The notes below the pieces were generated by a model, which had not been told where the DNA came from, made no database searches, and was given only the letters and a program-made list of their open reading frames with translations. A program made the position numbers and the translations under genes. This document shows positions 24,158-32,840 of a stretch of DNA of 53,938 nucleotides, piece after piece; position 1 is the first letter of the stretch; every line of letters begins with the position of its first letter. Origin of the DNA: Aliivibrio_A kagoshimensis (GTDB lineage Bacteria; Pseudomonadota; Gammaproteobacteria; Enterobacterales; Vibrionaceae); the NCBI RefSeq assembly GCF_050337105.1, contig NZ_JAKJSQ010000024.1, positions 1 to 53,938 on the forward strand. Reading direction: 5' to 3'.

Positions 24158-24847
24158 TTAACGTAGCATTTTCGGTGCTTGTGCACCGTCAATAGGTCGG
24201 CTTACAGAGAGCTTACGTCCTTTTTTCAGTCCTTTTTCATAATCGGCAGTGATCTTACCCATCGCGTCACGCAATTGCTGTTTAAAGGTCTCTCTGTCGA
24301 TGTTCTGAAACTCTTTATCTATATAGTCATTGATTTTATTGTTTGAATCGTCATCTGGACTGATAATAGGCAATTTTTCCAACGCACCTTCTACCCAGCC
24401 AGCCACAAATGAACTGACTCGGCGAGTCACTTCAACGGTACTTGTCCCAGATCCTGAGAAGCTGTTTTTAAACAAACCACTGTGTTCATTTAATTCACGA
24501 TAGATAATGTCAAAGGCGAAGGCAGCAAATATCGCACGATCTGCTTCTCCGATGAACTCAGCACGTTTTAACCCTTTATGATTGGTTAGCACCGCTTCAA
24601 CACCAAATCGAGTATTAATTCCGCGGATAATTCTAAGAACCGTAGAGCTAATCGTTGTAGGTAGTAGGTGAGTAGACTTGGTTTTACCAAGTTTTATAAA
24701 TTCAATGTCATCTTTGTCTAAACCGTACTTTAGCATCAATCGATGAGCCATTTTTATAGCTTGAGCGGCTTCATTGACGTTTGCTGAATTACCCAGCTCA
24801 AGACACTTCGCTATTTTCTTCAGTGCCTTTTGCTTGCTGTTCGACAT
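24158..24847 (-). CDS. DUF2786-domain protein
   Basis: This encodes 229 residues. Residues 4-45 (KQKALKKIAKCLELGNSANVNEAAQAIKMAHRLMLKYGL) are the DUF2786 domain, a short helical unit found in phage and chromosomal proteins of unknown role. The middle (about 75-150) resembles the associated DUF7168-type region with an AEFIGEADRAIFAAFAFDIIYREL motif. The C-terminus is basic. The ATG at 24847 is chosen over an in-frame TTG 12 bp earlier because GGAT precedes it at a normal distance. The function is unknown; nucleic-acid binding is possible. Confidence 0.7.
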   Translation of the reverse strand: MSNSKQKALKKIAKCLELGNSANVNEAAQAIKMAHRLMLKYGLDKDDIEFIKLGKTKSTHLLPTTISSTVLRIIRGINTRFGVEAVLTNHKGLKRAEFIGEADRAIFAAFAFDIIYRELNEHSGLFKNSFSGSGTSTVEVTRRVSSFVAGWVEGALEKLPIISPDDDSNNKINDYIDKEFQNIDRETFKQQLRDAMGKITADYEKGLKKGRKLSVSRPIDGAQAPKMLR

Positions 24848-25004
24848 AGAGAGATCCAAATTCTAAAAAGGGCGCTTATTTTACTTGATGATGAAGAAAT
24901 GTGAAAGGTAAAACTGTTTGAATGGGGAATTCAATCGATGCATCCCGTATCAATATGTGACTAATACGAGATGGATTATCGTAGGAAGCTACTAGATATG
25001 AGTG

Positions 25005-25694
25005 TTAGATACCTAGTTCATCGAGGAGATCGTTGTCTACTTCAGCTTGCGATTTAGTTTCAGTCTCTGCCTTTTTTTGCTGTTGAGAGAGTCGTTCTTG
25101 CTCGATGATGCTATCAGGGCAAGTGTCTTCTTCTTTTTCAAAGTCGTGCAGTTGAATGAACTCAGTTTTGTCCATTGCTAGCTCAAGATAGAAGATGTTG
25201 TTCTTCTGCGTAGTAAAGGTGACGCGACGAGCTTGTGGGCGATCTAAGTTAGTATCAACCGACAAGTTAACTTGCTTATTCAACGCTAGCATTTTTGGTT
25301 GGTTCTGTGTAATTGACGTCTGTAGATCTTTTTGTACTTTACCAGTGAAATCACCAATGATTTGATTCATTAACTCACCCAGTACATTTGCCACTTCATC
25401 AGAGGTGTGCATGATCGCTAACTCTTCAAGGGGCATGCCCATGTGTAGCATGTAATCTTGGTAGATCTCTAACGCAGCTTGAGAGGTAAAGTTAGTGACA
25501 ACCAGACCTGAAAAACCACCATCAAAAAGAACAAAACAACCCACATCAGGTTTTAAGCTGGTTTTGTTGATTTTTTGAACCATTGCAGAGTAGTTAATGG
25601 AAGCGTCTGTTGCTTTAGACAACACACCAGTAACGGATTGGCATAGTTTAAGCAGGATATCTTCGGTAGTGACTGTTTTTGTTTTTTTCATCAT
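25005..25694 (-). CDS. DUF3334 protein, CheX-like
   Basis: This encodes 229 residues of a vibrio family (DUF3334). The core resembles CheX/CheC phosphatases: a strand pair (GCFVLFDGGFSGLVVTNF) followed by a helix with the ExxN pattern at Glu107/Asn110 (ELMNQIIGDFTG), the residues that attack phospho-CheY in the known enzymes. A second half-site of the CheX type is not obvious. The C-terminal 35 residues are Gln/Glu-rich and probably disordered. It may act on a response regulator or bind one; that is inference from the motif. It is a single gene, divergent from the J-domain gene. Confidence 0.65.
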   Translation of the reverse strand: MMKKTKTVTTEDILLKLCQSVTGVLSKATDASINYSAMVQKINKTSLKPDVGCFVLFDGGFSGLVVTNFTSQAALEIYQDYMLHMGMPLEELAIMHTSDEVANVLGELMNQIIGDFTGKVQKDLQTSITQNQPKMLALNKQVNLSVDTNLDRPQARRVTFTTQKNNIFYLELAMDKTEFIQLHDFEKEEDTCPDSIIEQERLSQQQKKAETETKSQAEVDNDLLDELGI

Positions 25695-25896
25695 TTAATT
25701 CTCAGAAAAGACCTATAGCCGATTTATGCCTGATTTTAGGTAGTGTGTATACCGATAAAGCATCAGAATGAGAGATAGGGCTTCAACTACTTATATTCAA
25801 GCTTTGTTTATTTCATCCGATAACTAAATTAGAATCAAGGCTATATAAAGTCGTACTTCTTTCATCAATTGTTTTTTTAATCAGGATATTAGTTAA

Positions 25897-26934
25897 ATGG
25901 ATTGCTATCACGATATTCTAGGCACTACTCCCAATAGTAGTGAACAAGAGATAAAGCGCCAGTATAAATTGCTGAGTAACAGGGTGCATCCAGATAAAGG
26001 AGGCAACCCCGCTTTGATGCTGCTGATCAACCGAGCCTATGAAAAAGTCCTTTCAGGTAGTGGGGTGCAGGATGTGTATAGCTCAAGCTCAGTAGATGCT
26101 GAAACAGTGATTCAAGCTCAATCCATGCATAAGATGATAGCGAAACTTAAACAAGAGAATAGCAAGCTGCAACAAGAGAATCAGCACTATACCAAGCAAC
26201 AGCAAAAACTGAATCAAGCCAATGAAGCCTTGATGAAAACAAGGATCTCTCTTGCCGAGGCTGAGAAACAAATTTTAGCGTTTAAAAACAGGCAAAGCCC
26301 GCGTTATCAATCATCAGATAAAAAGAGTCATTCACTGCGCTCCATCGCTATCGCGGTTTTGTTTATCATCATTATGGCTCTTAGTGCTGGATACATGTCG
26401 TATCACAAAGTGGAATGGACTGTGGTTGAGTGGATGCAGTCACTGATTAACCACACACCTATACCGCCAATAGTAGAAAAGGAGGTTGAGACAAAGCTGG
26501 ACACTGAGCCTGCGGAAATTGGCCACTCCTCTTTAGTGAAATCAGAGAGTGAAGCACCAGAAGAGATTCTCTACATCTTGCCTTCTCAAACGGCTGGTCA
26601 ATGGCAGCTTCGCTATTATTTGAATACTTTTATCCCTTATATTGCGATTAAAAATGAGCAAGGGTCTATGGTAGCCAGAGATTGTAATGGAGATTTTAAT
26701 TTCTATTTGAATCACGAGACTAGACCGTTACGCGTGGCGGCCAATCTAGAGTATTTACGACAAGAGGGAGAGTGGTTTGTGTATCAGATCCTCTATGGCA
26801 ACGGAGCATCTACTCAGAGTTGGCAGAACGCGAAATTGCTTCGATTTGCTGAAGACTCATTTAGCAATACGCAATTTGTTGAGGCTTTAGAGCAGTTACA
26901 GCAGCAGTGTGCAGCCATGCCGCCTGAATTATAA
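25897..26934 (+). CDS. Membrane-anchored J-domain protein
   Basis: This encodes 345 residues. Residues 1-56 form a J domain with the HPD motif at 31-33 (VHPDKGG), which would stimulate an Hsp70. A coiled coil follows (about 75-130, Gln/Lys/Leu-rich), then one membrane helix (about 147-168). The C-terminal 150 residues, past the membrane, form a domain (YILPSQTAGQWQLRYYLNTFIPYIAI onward) that I do not recognise. With the J domain in the cytoplasm, the C-terminal domain would be periplasmic, so the protein could relay an envelope state to DnaK or to the Hsp70-like YegD encoded 5 kb away. That link is only a suggestion. Confidence 0.75.
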   Translation: MDCYHDILGTTPNSSEQEIKRQYKLLSNRVHPDKGGNPALMLLINRAYEKVLSGSGVQDVYSSSSVDAETVIQAQSMHKMIAKLKQENSKLQQENQHYTKQQQKLNQANEALMKTRISLAEAEKQILAFKNRQSPRYQSSDKKSHSLRSIAIAVLFIIIMALSAGYMSYHKVEWTVVEWMQSLINHTPIPPIVEKEVETKLDTEPAEIGHSSLVKSESEAPEEILYILPSQTAGQWQLRYYLNTFIPYIAIKNEQGSMVARDCNGDFNFYLNHETRPLRVAANLEYLRQEGEWFVYQILYGNGASTQSWQNAKLLRFAEDSFSNTQFVEALEQLQQQCAAMPPEL

Positions 26935-27055
26935 AGATTTTATGTGAATAACTGATATTAGAATTTTTTACTGTAACGGAATGTTGTAAAGTGGAGGTAA
27001 TTATAAAAATCCCATACTGATGGATTCAGTAGACATAGGGAAAAGGAAAGAAGCG

Positions 27056-30000
27056 ATGATACCGGCATTACCATACCAATCAGCAATTGATTCACACACA
27101 CTCGATTACTTAGACCAGCTCGCTCAGTCTGGATTTACGGGGGATATCGAAAAACAGTACGCCAGTCGTCTTGCGGTGGCCACCGACAACAGTGTCTACC
27201 AGCAGCTGCCACAAGCGGTTATCCACCCTAAAAGTACCAATGATGTCATATTAATTGGTCAACTGGCGGCAAAACCTCAGTTTCTATCTGTGACGTTCTC
27301 AGCGCGTGGTGGTGGTACCGGGACTAATGGCCAATCGCTTACTCCAGGCATTATTGTTGATCTCTCACGTCATATGAACCAGTTGGTTGAACTTAATGTT
27401 GAACAGGGCTGGGTGAGAGTTCAAAGTGGTATGGTTAAAGATCAATTGAATGATATTTTACGTCCCCATGGCTATTTTTTCTCACCAGACCTTTCGACTA
27501 GTAACCGCGCGACTATTGGTGGTATGGTCAATACTGACGCCTCAGGTCAAGGTTCATTAAAATATGGCAAAACCTCAGACCATGTCCTCTCTCTTGAAGC
27601 AGTATTTGCCGATGGTTCTGTGTTGCAAACTCAACCCCATGCCATTGACGATATTGAACAACTGAACGACAGCAGTCTCGCCACACAGGCACTGAAAGTG
27701 ACCGAGCAGGTGTGCCGCCATAACCGCCAGCAGATCCTTGATAAGTTCCCCCCTTTAAATCGATTCTTAACGGGGTACGATCTTAAAAATGCGTATGATA
27801 ATGACCTTACCCAATTTGATATTACCCGAGTACTGTGTGGTGCAGAGGGCTCATTAGCATTTATTACTGAAGCTAAATTAAACATTACACCGATCCCAAA
27901 AGCCCGTGTGTTACTCAATATTAAATACAACAGCTTTGACTCAGCCCTACGTAATGCCCCGTTTATGGTTGAAGCGAATGCTCTGTCAGTGGAAACTATT
28001 GACTCTAAGGTCTTGAATTTAGCCCGCGCAGATATCGTTTGGCACAGTGTTAACGATCTTATTAGTGATGTACCTGGCAAAGAGATGCAGGGCATTAACA
28101 TGGTTGAGTTTGCTGGGGATAATGTTGAGCAAGTAAACCAACAAGTTTCCACTTTAGTGGAGCAGCTAGAGCAGATGCAACAGACTGAAGCGTGCGGTGT
28201 CATTGGTTATCAGCGCTGTGATGACATTGCCAGTATCGGTCGCATTTATAACATGCGCAAAAAAGCGGTTGGTCTGTTAGGGGCTACAAAAGGCAGCGCT
28301 AAACCGATTGCTTTTGCTGAAGATACTTGCGTGCCACCAGAGAACCTTGCCGATTTTATTGTTGAATTTCGTCAGTTACTCGACAGTAAAGAGTTACATT
28401 ACGGTATGTTTGGACATGTAGACGCAGGGGTATTACACGTTAGGCCTGCGTTAGATATGTGCGATCCGCTACAAGAAAAGTTGATGCACGAAGTGTCTGA
28501 TGACGTGGTGGCGCTGGTGGCAAAGTATGGCGGACTTATGTGGGGGGAGCATGGAAAAGGGTTCCGCTCAGAATATAGCCCTGCATTTTTTGGCGAAGCA
28601 CTCTTTACTGAATTGCGCAGAGTGAAAGCGTCGTTTGATCCTGATAATAAAATGAATCCAGGTAAAATATGTACGCCGCTTCATAGTGATGCGACGTTGG
28701 TTAAAGTATCAGACACCAAACGGGGTTTTTATGATCGCCAAATTCCGATAGAGGTGAGAGATAGCTTCAATCAAGCGATGGAGTGTAATGGCAATGGTCT
28801 CTGCTTTAATTATGATCTCGACTCGCCAATGTGCCCTTCAATGAAAGTAACCGCGGATCGACGTCACTCACCAAAAGGGCGAGCGGGTCTGGTGCGTGAA
28901 TGGTTACGACAATTGGCTGAGCAGGGCGTAGACCCTATTGAGCTTGAGCAACAGTTGCTCACCAAGCGCCCAAGTATCAAGCAGATCATTGACCGAATTA
29001 AAAACAGTTATAACAAAAAGAAAGAGTACGATTACTCGCACGAAGTCTACGAAGCGATGAATGGCTGTTTAGCGTGTAAAGCGTGTGCCAGTCAATGCCC
29101 GATTAAAGTGGACGTTCCTAATTTCCGTTCGCGTTTTTTGAATATCTATTATGATCGCTACCAGCGTCCTGCTAAAGATTACCTGGTAGGTAATATTGAG
29201 ACAATGTTACCGCTGATGGCGAAAATGCCCGCGGTAATTAATGCGGTGATGACTCCGCGTTGGGTGCAAAATTTAACCAAGTTAGCGATTGGGTATGTAG
29301 ACACACCGGCATTGTCGATGCCAACTCTTAATGAGCGGTTTGCAGGGCAACATCCAGCTAAATTCGATTTAGAGTGGTTAAAGGCACTGTCAGATTCAGA
29401 AAGAAACAGCTATGTGCTTATTGTACAAGATCCGTTTACTAGTTTTTATGATGCCGATGTGGTGGCTGATTTTGTATTGTTGGCACAAAATTTAGGTAAA
29501 AAGCCGATATTACTGCCGTTTAAACCTAACGGTAAAGCGCAACATGTAAAAGGATTTTTAAAGGCGTTTGCAAAAACAGCCTCGTCGACAGCGGAATTTT
29601 TAGCTGAAGTGGCTGAACTTAACATTCCTTTAGTGGGAGTAGACCCTGCACTCGTGCTTTGTTACCGCGATGAGTATAAAGATGCTCTTGGGGAGCAACG
29701 AGGTGACTTTGATGTGTTGTTGGTGCATGAGTGGTTACTGCCAAGATTACAGGAATTTCACTCCTTAGGGGCGCAAGATTTGAAACCTTGGTATTTGTTT
29801 GGCCACTGTACTGAAAAAACCATGTTACCAAACTCAGAAAAAGAGTGGGGCGCAATCTTTACCCATTTCGGCATTGCCCTACAGACCATTCCTGTTGGTT
29901 GTTGTGGTATGGCGGGTACATTTGGTCATGAAGCAGATAAGTTACAGACGTCGAAAGATATCTTCTCCCTAAGCTGGCAGCTCAATTTGGATAAGTTACC

Positions 30001-30097
30001 CAAAGAGCGGTGTTTAGCCACTGGGTACTCTTGTCGTAGCCAAGCGAAACGACTTGACTCCACTAAGATGAAGCATCCGCTGCAAGCTTTGTTATAA
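27056..30097 (+). CDS. ydiJ: YdiJ, D-2-hydroxyglutarate dehydrogenase (FAD and Fe-S)
   Basis: This encodes 1013 residues, near the 1018 of E. coli YdiJ. The N-terminal half is an FAD-linked oxidase (ARGGGTGTNGQSLTPGIIVDLSRHMN binds FAD; GMFGHVDAGVLHVRP and GEHGKGFRSEY are active-site motifs). The C-terminal half has a 4Fe-4S motif (CLACKACASQCP) and a CCG domain (GCCGMAGTFGHE). It oxidises D-2-hydroxyglutarate to 2-oxoglutarate, passing electrons on, and so removes a by-product of serine synthesis. The ATG at 27056 is used rather than 27020 because AAGGA lies 8 bases before it and the family starts MIPALPY. It is a single gene with a strong terminator. Confidence 0.88.
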   Translation: MIPALPYQSAIDSHTLDYLDQLAQSGFTGDIEKQYASRLAVATDNSVYQQLPQAVIHPKSTNDVILIGQLAAKPQFLSVTFSARGGGTGTNGQSLTPGIIVDLSRHMNQLVELNVEQGWVRVQSGMVKDQLNDILRPHGYFFSPDLSTSNRATIGGMVNTDASGQGSLKYGKTSDHVLSLEAVFADGSVLQTQPHAIDDIEQLNDSSLATQALKVTEQVCRHNRQQILDKFPPLNRFLTGYDLKNAYDNDLTQFDITRVLCGAEGSLAFITEAKLNITPIPKARVLLNIKYNSFDSALRNAPFMVEANALSVETIDSKVLNLARADIVWHSVNDLISDVPGKEMQGINMVEFAGDNVEQVNQQVSTLVEQLEQMQQTEACGVIGYQRCDDIASIGRIYNMRKKAVGLLGATKGSAKPIAFAEDTCVPPENLADFIVEFRQLLDSKELHYGMFGHVDAGVLHVRPALDMCDPLQEKLMHEVSDDVVALVAKYGGLMWGEHGKGFRSEYSPAFFGEALFTELRRVKASFDPDNKMNPGKICTPLHSDATLVKVSDTKRGFYDRQIPIEVRDSFNQAMECNGNGLCFNYDLDSPMCPSMKVTADRRHSPKGRAGLVREWLRQLAEQGVDPIELEQQLLTKRPSIKQIIDRIKNSYNKKKEYDYSHEVYEAMNGCLACKACASQCPIKVDVPNFRSRFLNIYYDRYQRPAKDYLVGNIETMLPLMAKMPAVINAVMTPRWVQNLTKLAIGYVDTPALSMPTLNERFAGQHPAKFDLEWLKALSDSERNSYVLIVQDPFTSFYDADVVADFVLLAQNLGKKPILLPFKPNGKAQHVKGFLKAFAKTASSTAEFLAEVAELNIPLVGVDPALVLCYRDEYKDALGEQRGDFDVLLVHEWLLPRLQEFHSLGAQDLKPWYLFGHCTEKTMLPNSEKEWGAIFTHFGIALQTIPVGCCGMAGTFGHEADKLQTSKDIFSLSWQLNLDKLPKERCLATGYSCRSQAKRLDSTKMKHPLQALL

Positions 30098-30141
30098 ACG
30101 AAAAGAGTTATAAAAAGAAAGTGCTATAAACCACAGGCACA

Positions 30142-30169
30142 AAAAAGGCTTCTAGATAGAAGCCTTTTT
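30142..30169. terminator. Bidirectional terminator
   Basis: A 13-bp perfect stem AAAAAGGCTTCTA/TAGAAGCCTTTTT with a 2-nt centre gives T-runs on both strands. It serves ydiJ and the convergent DUF3581 gene. Confidence 0.85.
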
Positions 30170-30184
30170 ACTGTGTTTTGTTAA

Positions 30185-30916
30185 TTAAGCGGCGATTGAG
30201 TTGGCCGCTAAATACTGCTCTTTACGCTGATTGAATCTATTCACCAACTCATCCATCGCTTCATGCTCATATGGCTTTAGGCCAGTTGCAATCATACGTT
30301 TAATGCCATGGCCAACTTCAATACCATCTTCGGTAAAGGTAAAGTTCAAACTTACCACACCGCGTTTGCCTTCAATATCCATGGTGGCACCCGTAAATTC
30401 AACTTCAGGGTTAGAAAGGTCTAGGCGGGTAAACTCAAGCTCCATACTTTCATAAATTACCAATGGACGAGCAGGGTTGATCATTAACTGTTTCTCTTCC
30501 ATAAGTGGCACCATAATGTGCGGGAAGTTCTTTCCAGAAAACTGAACATAGTTCTCAACAACGTGCTCAATAAACTCAGGGTTATTGTTGATCTCTCCAG
30601 AACGCGTAACCGTTAAGAACTCTTTATTGACATCATCGCTCGATGCAAGTGCATAGGTATTGTCGGTGTTGTGCGAAATAGAGAGTTGCACACCGTCGTT
30701 GACCATACCTGAAAAATCAAAATGCATCTTTTCACTGATGCCCGTTTTAGACAGTAATACCGCAAATAACAGATCGCCTGGTACACAAAAACGTTTGGCA
30801 TCAACGTCATGGATTGGGTTGAAATCTCGAGCGACTTTTTTTGCAAAGTTACTTGATTGTTCACGGCTGAATTGAAATTTTTGGTCAGTTTCTGAATAAA
30901 ATTGGGTTAGCTGCAT
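30185..30916 (-). CDS. DUF3581 protein with hot-dog-like N-terminus
   Basis: This encodes 243 residues of a gammaproteobacterial family (DUF3581). The stretch NFAKKVARDFNPIHDVDAKRFCVPGDLLFAVLL resembles the N-P-I-H and G-x-L-L-F motifs of MaoC-type hot-dog dehydratases, which suggests binding of an acyl thioester; this is my inference. The frame is open to 30982, but the ATG at 30916 opens the family-like MQLTQFYSE. The ribosome site is poor in either case. The gene is convergent with ydiJ and divergent from yegD. No role is assigned. Confidence 0.65.
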   Translation of the reverse strand: MQLTQFYSETDQKFQFSREQSSNFAKKVARDFNPIHDVDAKRFCVPGDLLFAVLLSKTGISEKMHFDFSGMVNDGVQLSISHNTDNTYALASSDDVNKEFLTVTRSGEINNNPEFIEHVVENYVQFSGKNFPHIMVPLMEEKQLMINPARPLVIYESMELEFTRLDLSNPEVEFTGATMDIEGKRGVVSLNFTFTEDGIEVGHGIKRMIATGLKPYEHEAMDELVNRFNQRKEQYLAANSIAA

Positions 30917-31080
30917 AATAATATAAATAAATACCTTAAATGAGATTTGGCGGAGTATAGCAAGTAACCGTAGAGAAGACACACTTAACTAATTAAAATT
31001 AGCCGTACGATGCTAAAGAACATTGCTAAAGCCTAAATAACCCGTAAAATCAACGGCCCTCAATAATTCAAGGTATCGGT

Positions 31081-32427
31081 ATGTTTGTTGGTTTTGATTA
31101 CGGTACAGCAAGTTGCGCAATGGCTCAGATGGTTGATGGGAAGCCTCAACTGATTCAATTAGAAGGGGAAAACTGTTTTATCCCCTCTACGCTTTGTGCC
31201 CCAACACGAGAGGCGGTGAGTGAATATCTGTTTAAGCACTGGAATATTCCTCCTATCTCTCAAATTGGAGAACAGCTTCTGCATCAAGCGGTTGCTTTTA
31301 ATCGAAAAGAAGACATTCGCGTTGATTCGCAGTCGCTTCAGTTTGGTCAGGCGGCACTGGATCTCTATGTTGAGGATCCCGAGGAGGTCTATTATGTTAA
31401 ATCGCCTAAATCGTTTTTGGGGGTCACAGGTCTACAGGATGTACAGATAGCCCTGTTTGAAAATTTAGTCTGTGCCATGATGAGTAATATCAAGCGCCAA
31501 GCAGAGAAGGTATTACAGCTAGAGATCAGTCAAACAGTGATTGGACGGCCTGTAAACTTTCAAGGTAATAAAGGTGATGACGCGAATCATCAGGCACTCT
31601 CGATCTTAGAGTCTGCTGCCAGACGTGCTGGCTTTAAAGAGATTGAATTTCAACTCGAACCTGTTGCTGCAGGTTTGAACTTTGAACAGACGCTCACACT
31701 GGATAAGACCGTACTAGTGGTTGATATTGGCGGTGGAACCACAGATTGCTCGATCATTAAGATGGGCCCTTCTTGGTTGAACGCTACCGATAGACATCAA
31801 GGGACCTTAGCGCACACAGGTTGTCGAGTTGGGGGGAACGATTTAGATATTCATCTTGCACATCGTAAGTTAATGCCACTGTTTGGCAGCGAAACTAAGA
31901 CCTTAAAAGGCATTGATATGCCAATAAGCCAGTTTTGGAACCCTGTAGCGATTAACAATGTTGCTGCACAGAGCGACTTTTATGCGAAAGCAAACCGCAG
32001 TGACTTAGAGCAACTTTATCGAAATGCTCAGAAGCCTGAGATCTTTGCTCGATTAATTAAGTTGTATACGGAAAAGCTGAGTTATCGTGTTGTGCGTGAC
32101 GCAGAGAAAACCAAAATTGCGCTCTCGGAGCACAATCAACATAGTGTGAATTTGGACTATATTAATGAGAGTTTAGAAATCAATGCGCACGAGCTTGCGC
32201 AGGCGATTGCCATTCCTCAGCAAAAGATTAATGAGCTGGTGGATGAAGCGATCAAACAAGCACAAGTGAAACCTGATGTTATCTATATTACAGGGGGCTC
32301 TGCGCGTTCGCCGATTCTGCGTAATGCTCTGCAGCAACAGCTACCAAATATAGAGATTATTGGGGGAGACTATTTTGGATCGGTTACCTCAGGGTTAACC
32401 TACTGGGCAGAGAGGTGTTTTAGATAA
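31081..32427 (+). CDS. yegD: Hsp70-like chaperone YegD
   Basis: This encodes 448 residues of the actin/Hsp70 fold. Phosphate-1 loop: GFDYGTASCAMAQ near the N-terminus; phosphate-2: VVDIGGGTTDCSI; adenosine motif: YITGGSARSPILRNAL. There is an ATPase domain but no substrate-binding domain, as in E. coli YegD (450 residues). It is cytoplasmic; its clients are unknown. It overlaps yqfB by one base (TAATG), so the two are translated together. Confidence 0.9.
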   Translation: MFVGFDYGTASCAMAQMVDGKPQLIQLEGENCFIPSTLCAPTREAVSEYLFKHWNIPPISQIGEQLLHQAVAFNRKEDIRVDSQSLQFGQAALDLYVEDPEEVYYVKSPKSFLGVTGLQDVQIALFENLVCAMMSNIKRQAEKVLQLEISQTVIGRPVNFQGNKGDDANHQALSILESAARRAGFKEIEFQLEPVAAGLNFEQTLTLDKTVLVVDIGGGTTDCSIIKMGPSWLNATDRHQGTLAHTGCRVGGNDLDIHLAHRKLMPLFGSETKTLKGIDMPISQFWNPVAINNVAAQSDFYAKANRSDLEQLYRNAQKPEIFARLIKLYTEKLSYRVVRDAEKTKIALSEHNQHSVNLDYINESLEINAHELAQAIAIPQQKINELVDEAIKQAQVKPDVIYITGGSARSPILRNALQQQLPNIEIIGGDYFGSVTSGLTYWAERCFR

Positions 32428-32753
32428 TGACAGAGTTACAACAGCCACCGACGATCCTGACATTTTTTGCGCGATTTGAAGCCGATATTTTGTCAGGTAA
32501 AAAAGTGATCACCATACGCGATGAATCTGAAAAAGGGTACCAAGTAGGATCCGTGGTCGATGTACAGACGCTGGAAGAGTCCCGTTGGTTCTGTCAGTTG
32601 CAGATAGATGCGGTTGAGCCAATCTTGTTTGACGACCTGGCTGAATATCATGCGAAGCAAGAGAACATGACATTAGGCGAATTAAAGGCGGTGATTAAAG
32701 AGATTTACCCTGATTTGGGGCAACTGTATGTGATCTCCTACCATTTGATCTAG
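32427..32753 (+). CDS. yqfB: ASCH-domain N4-acetylcytidine amidohydrolase
   Basis: This encodes 108 residues of the ASCH fold matching E. coli YqfB, which removes the acetyl group from N4-acetylcytidine. The catalytic Lys26 and Thr29 lie in SGKKVITIRDESE, and the Glu is in QENMTLGEL, as in the characterised enzyme. It probably recycles modified nucleosides from RNA turnover. It starts inside the yegD stop codon and is followed by a terminator. Confidence 0.88.
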   Translation: MTELQQPPTILTFFARFEADILSGKKVITIRDESEKGYQVGSVVDVQTLEESRWFCQLQIDAVEPILFDDLAEYHAKQENMTLGELKAVIKEIYPDLGQLYVISYHLI

Positions 32754-32783
32754 CTTATTACCATGAGAGTAATGCGGTAAAGA

Positions 32784-32816
32784 AAAGGCTTAAAAGCAGC
32801 ACGCTTTTAAGCCTTT
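32784..32816. terminator. Bidirectional terminator
   Basis: A 14-bp stem AAAGGCTTAAAAGC/GCTTTTAAGCCTTT with a 5-nt loop lies between yqfB and the convergent hutH. Confidence 0.85.
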
Positions 32817-32840
32817 ATTGTCTCTATTTTTCACAATTTC

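Noticed and set aside
27631..28203. 190-codon minus-strand frame inside ydiJ
   Set aside because: It is a long shadow frame within a gene whose FAD and iron-sulfur motifs are certain; no known family.
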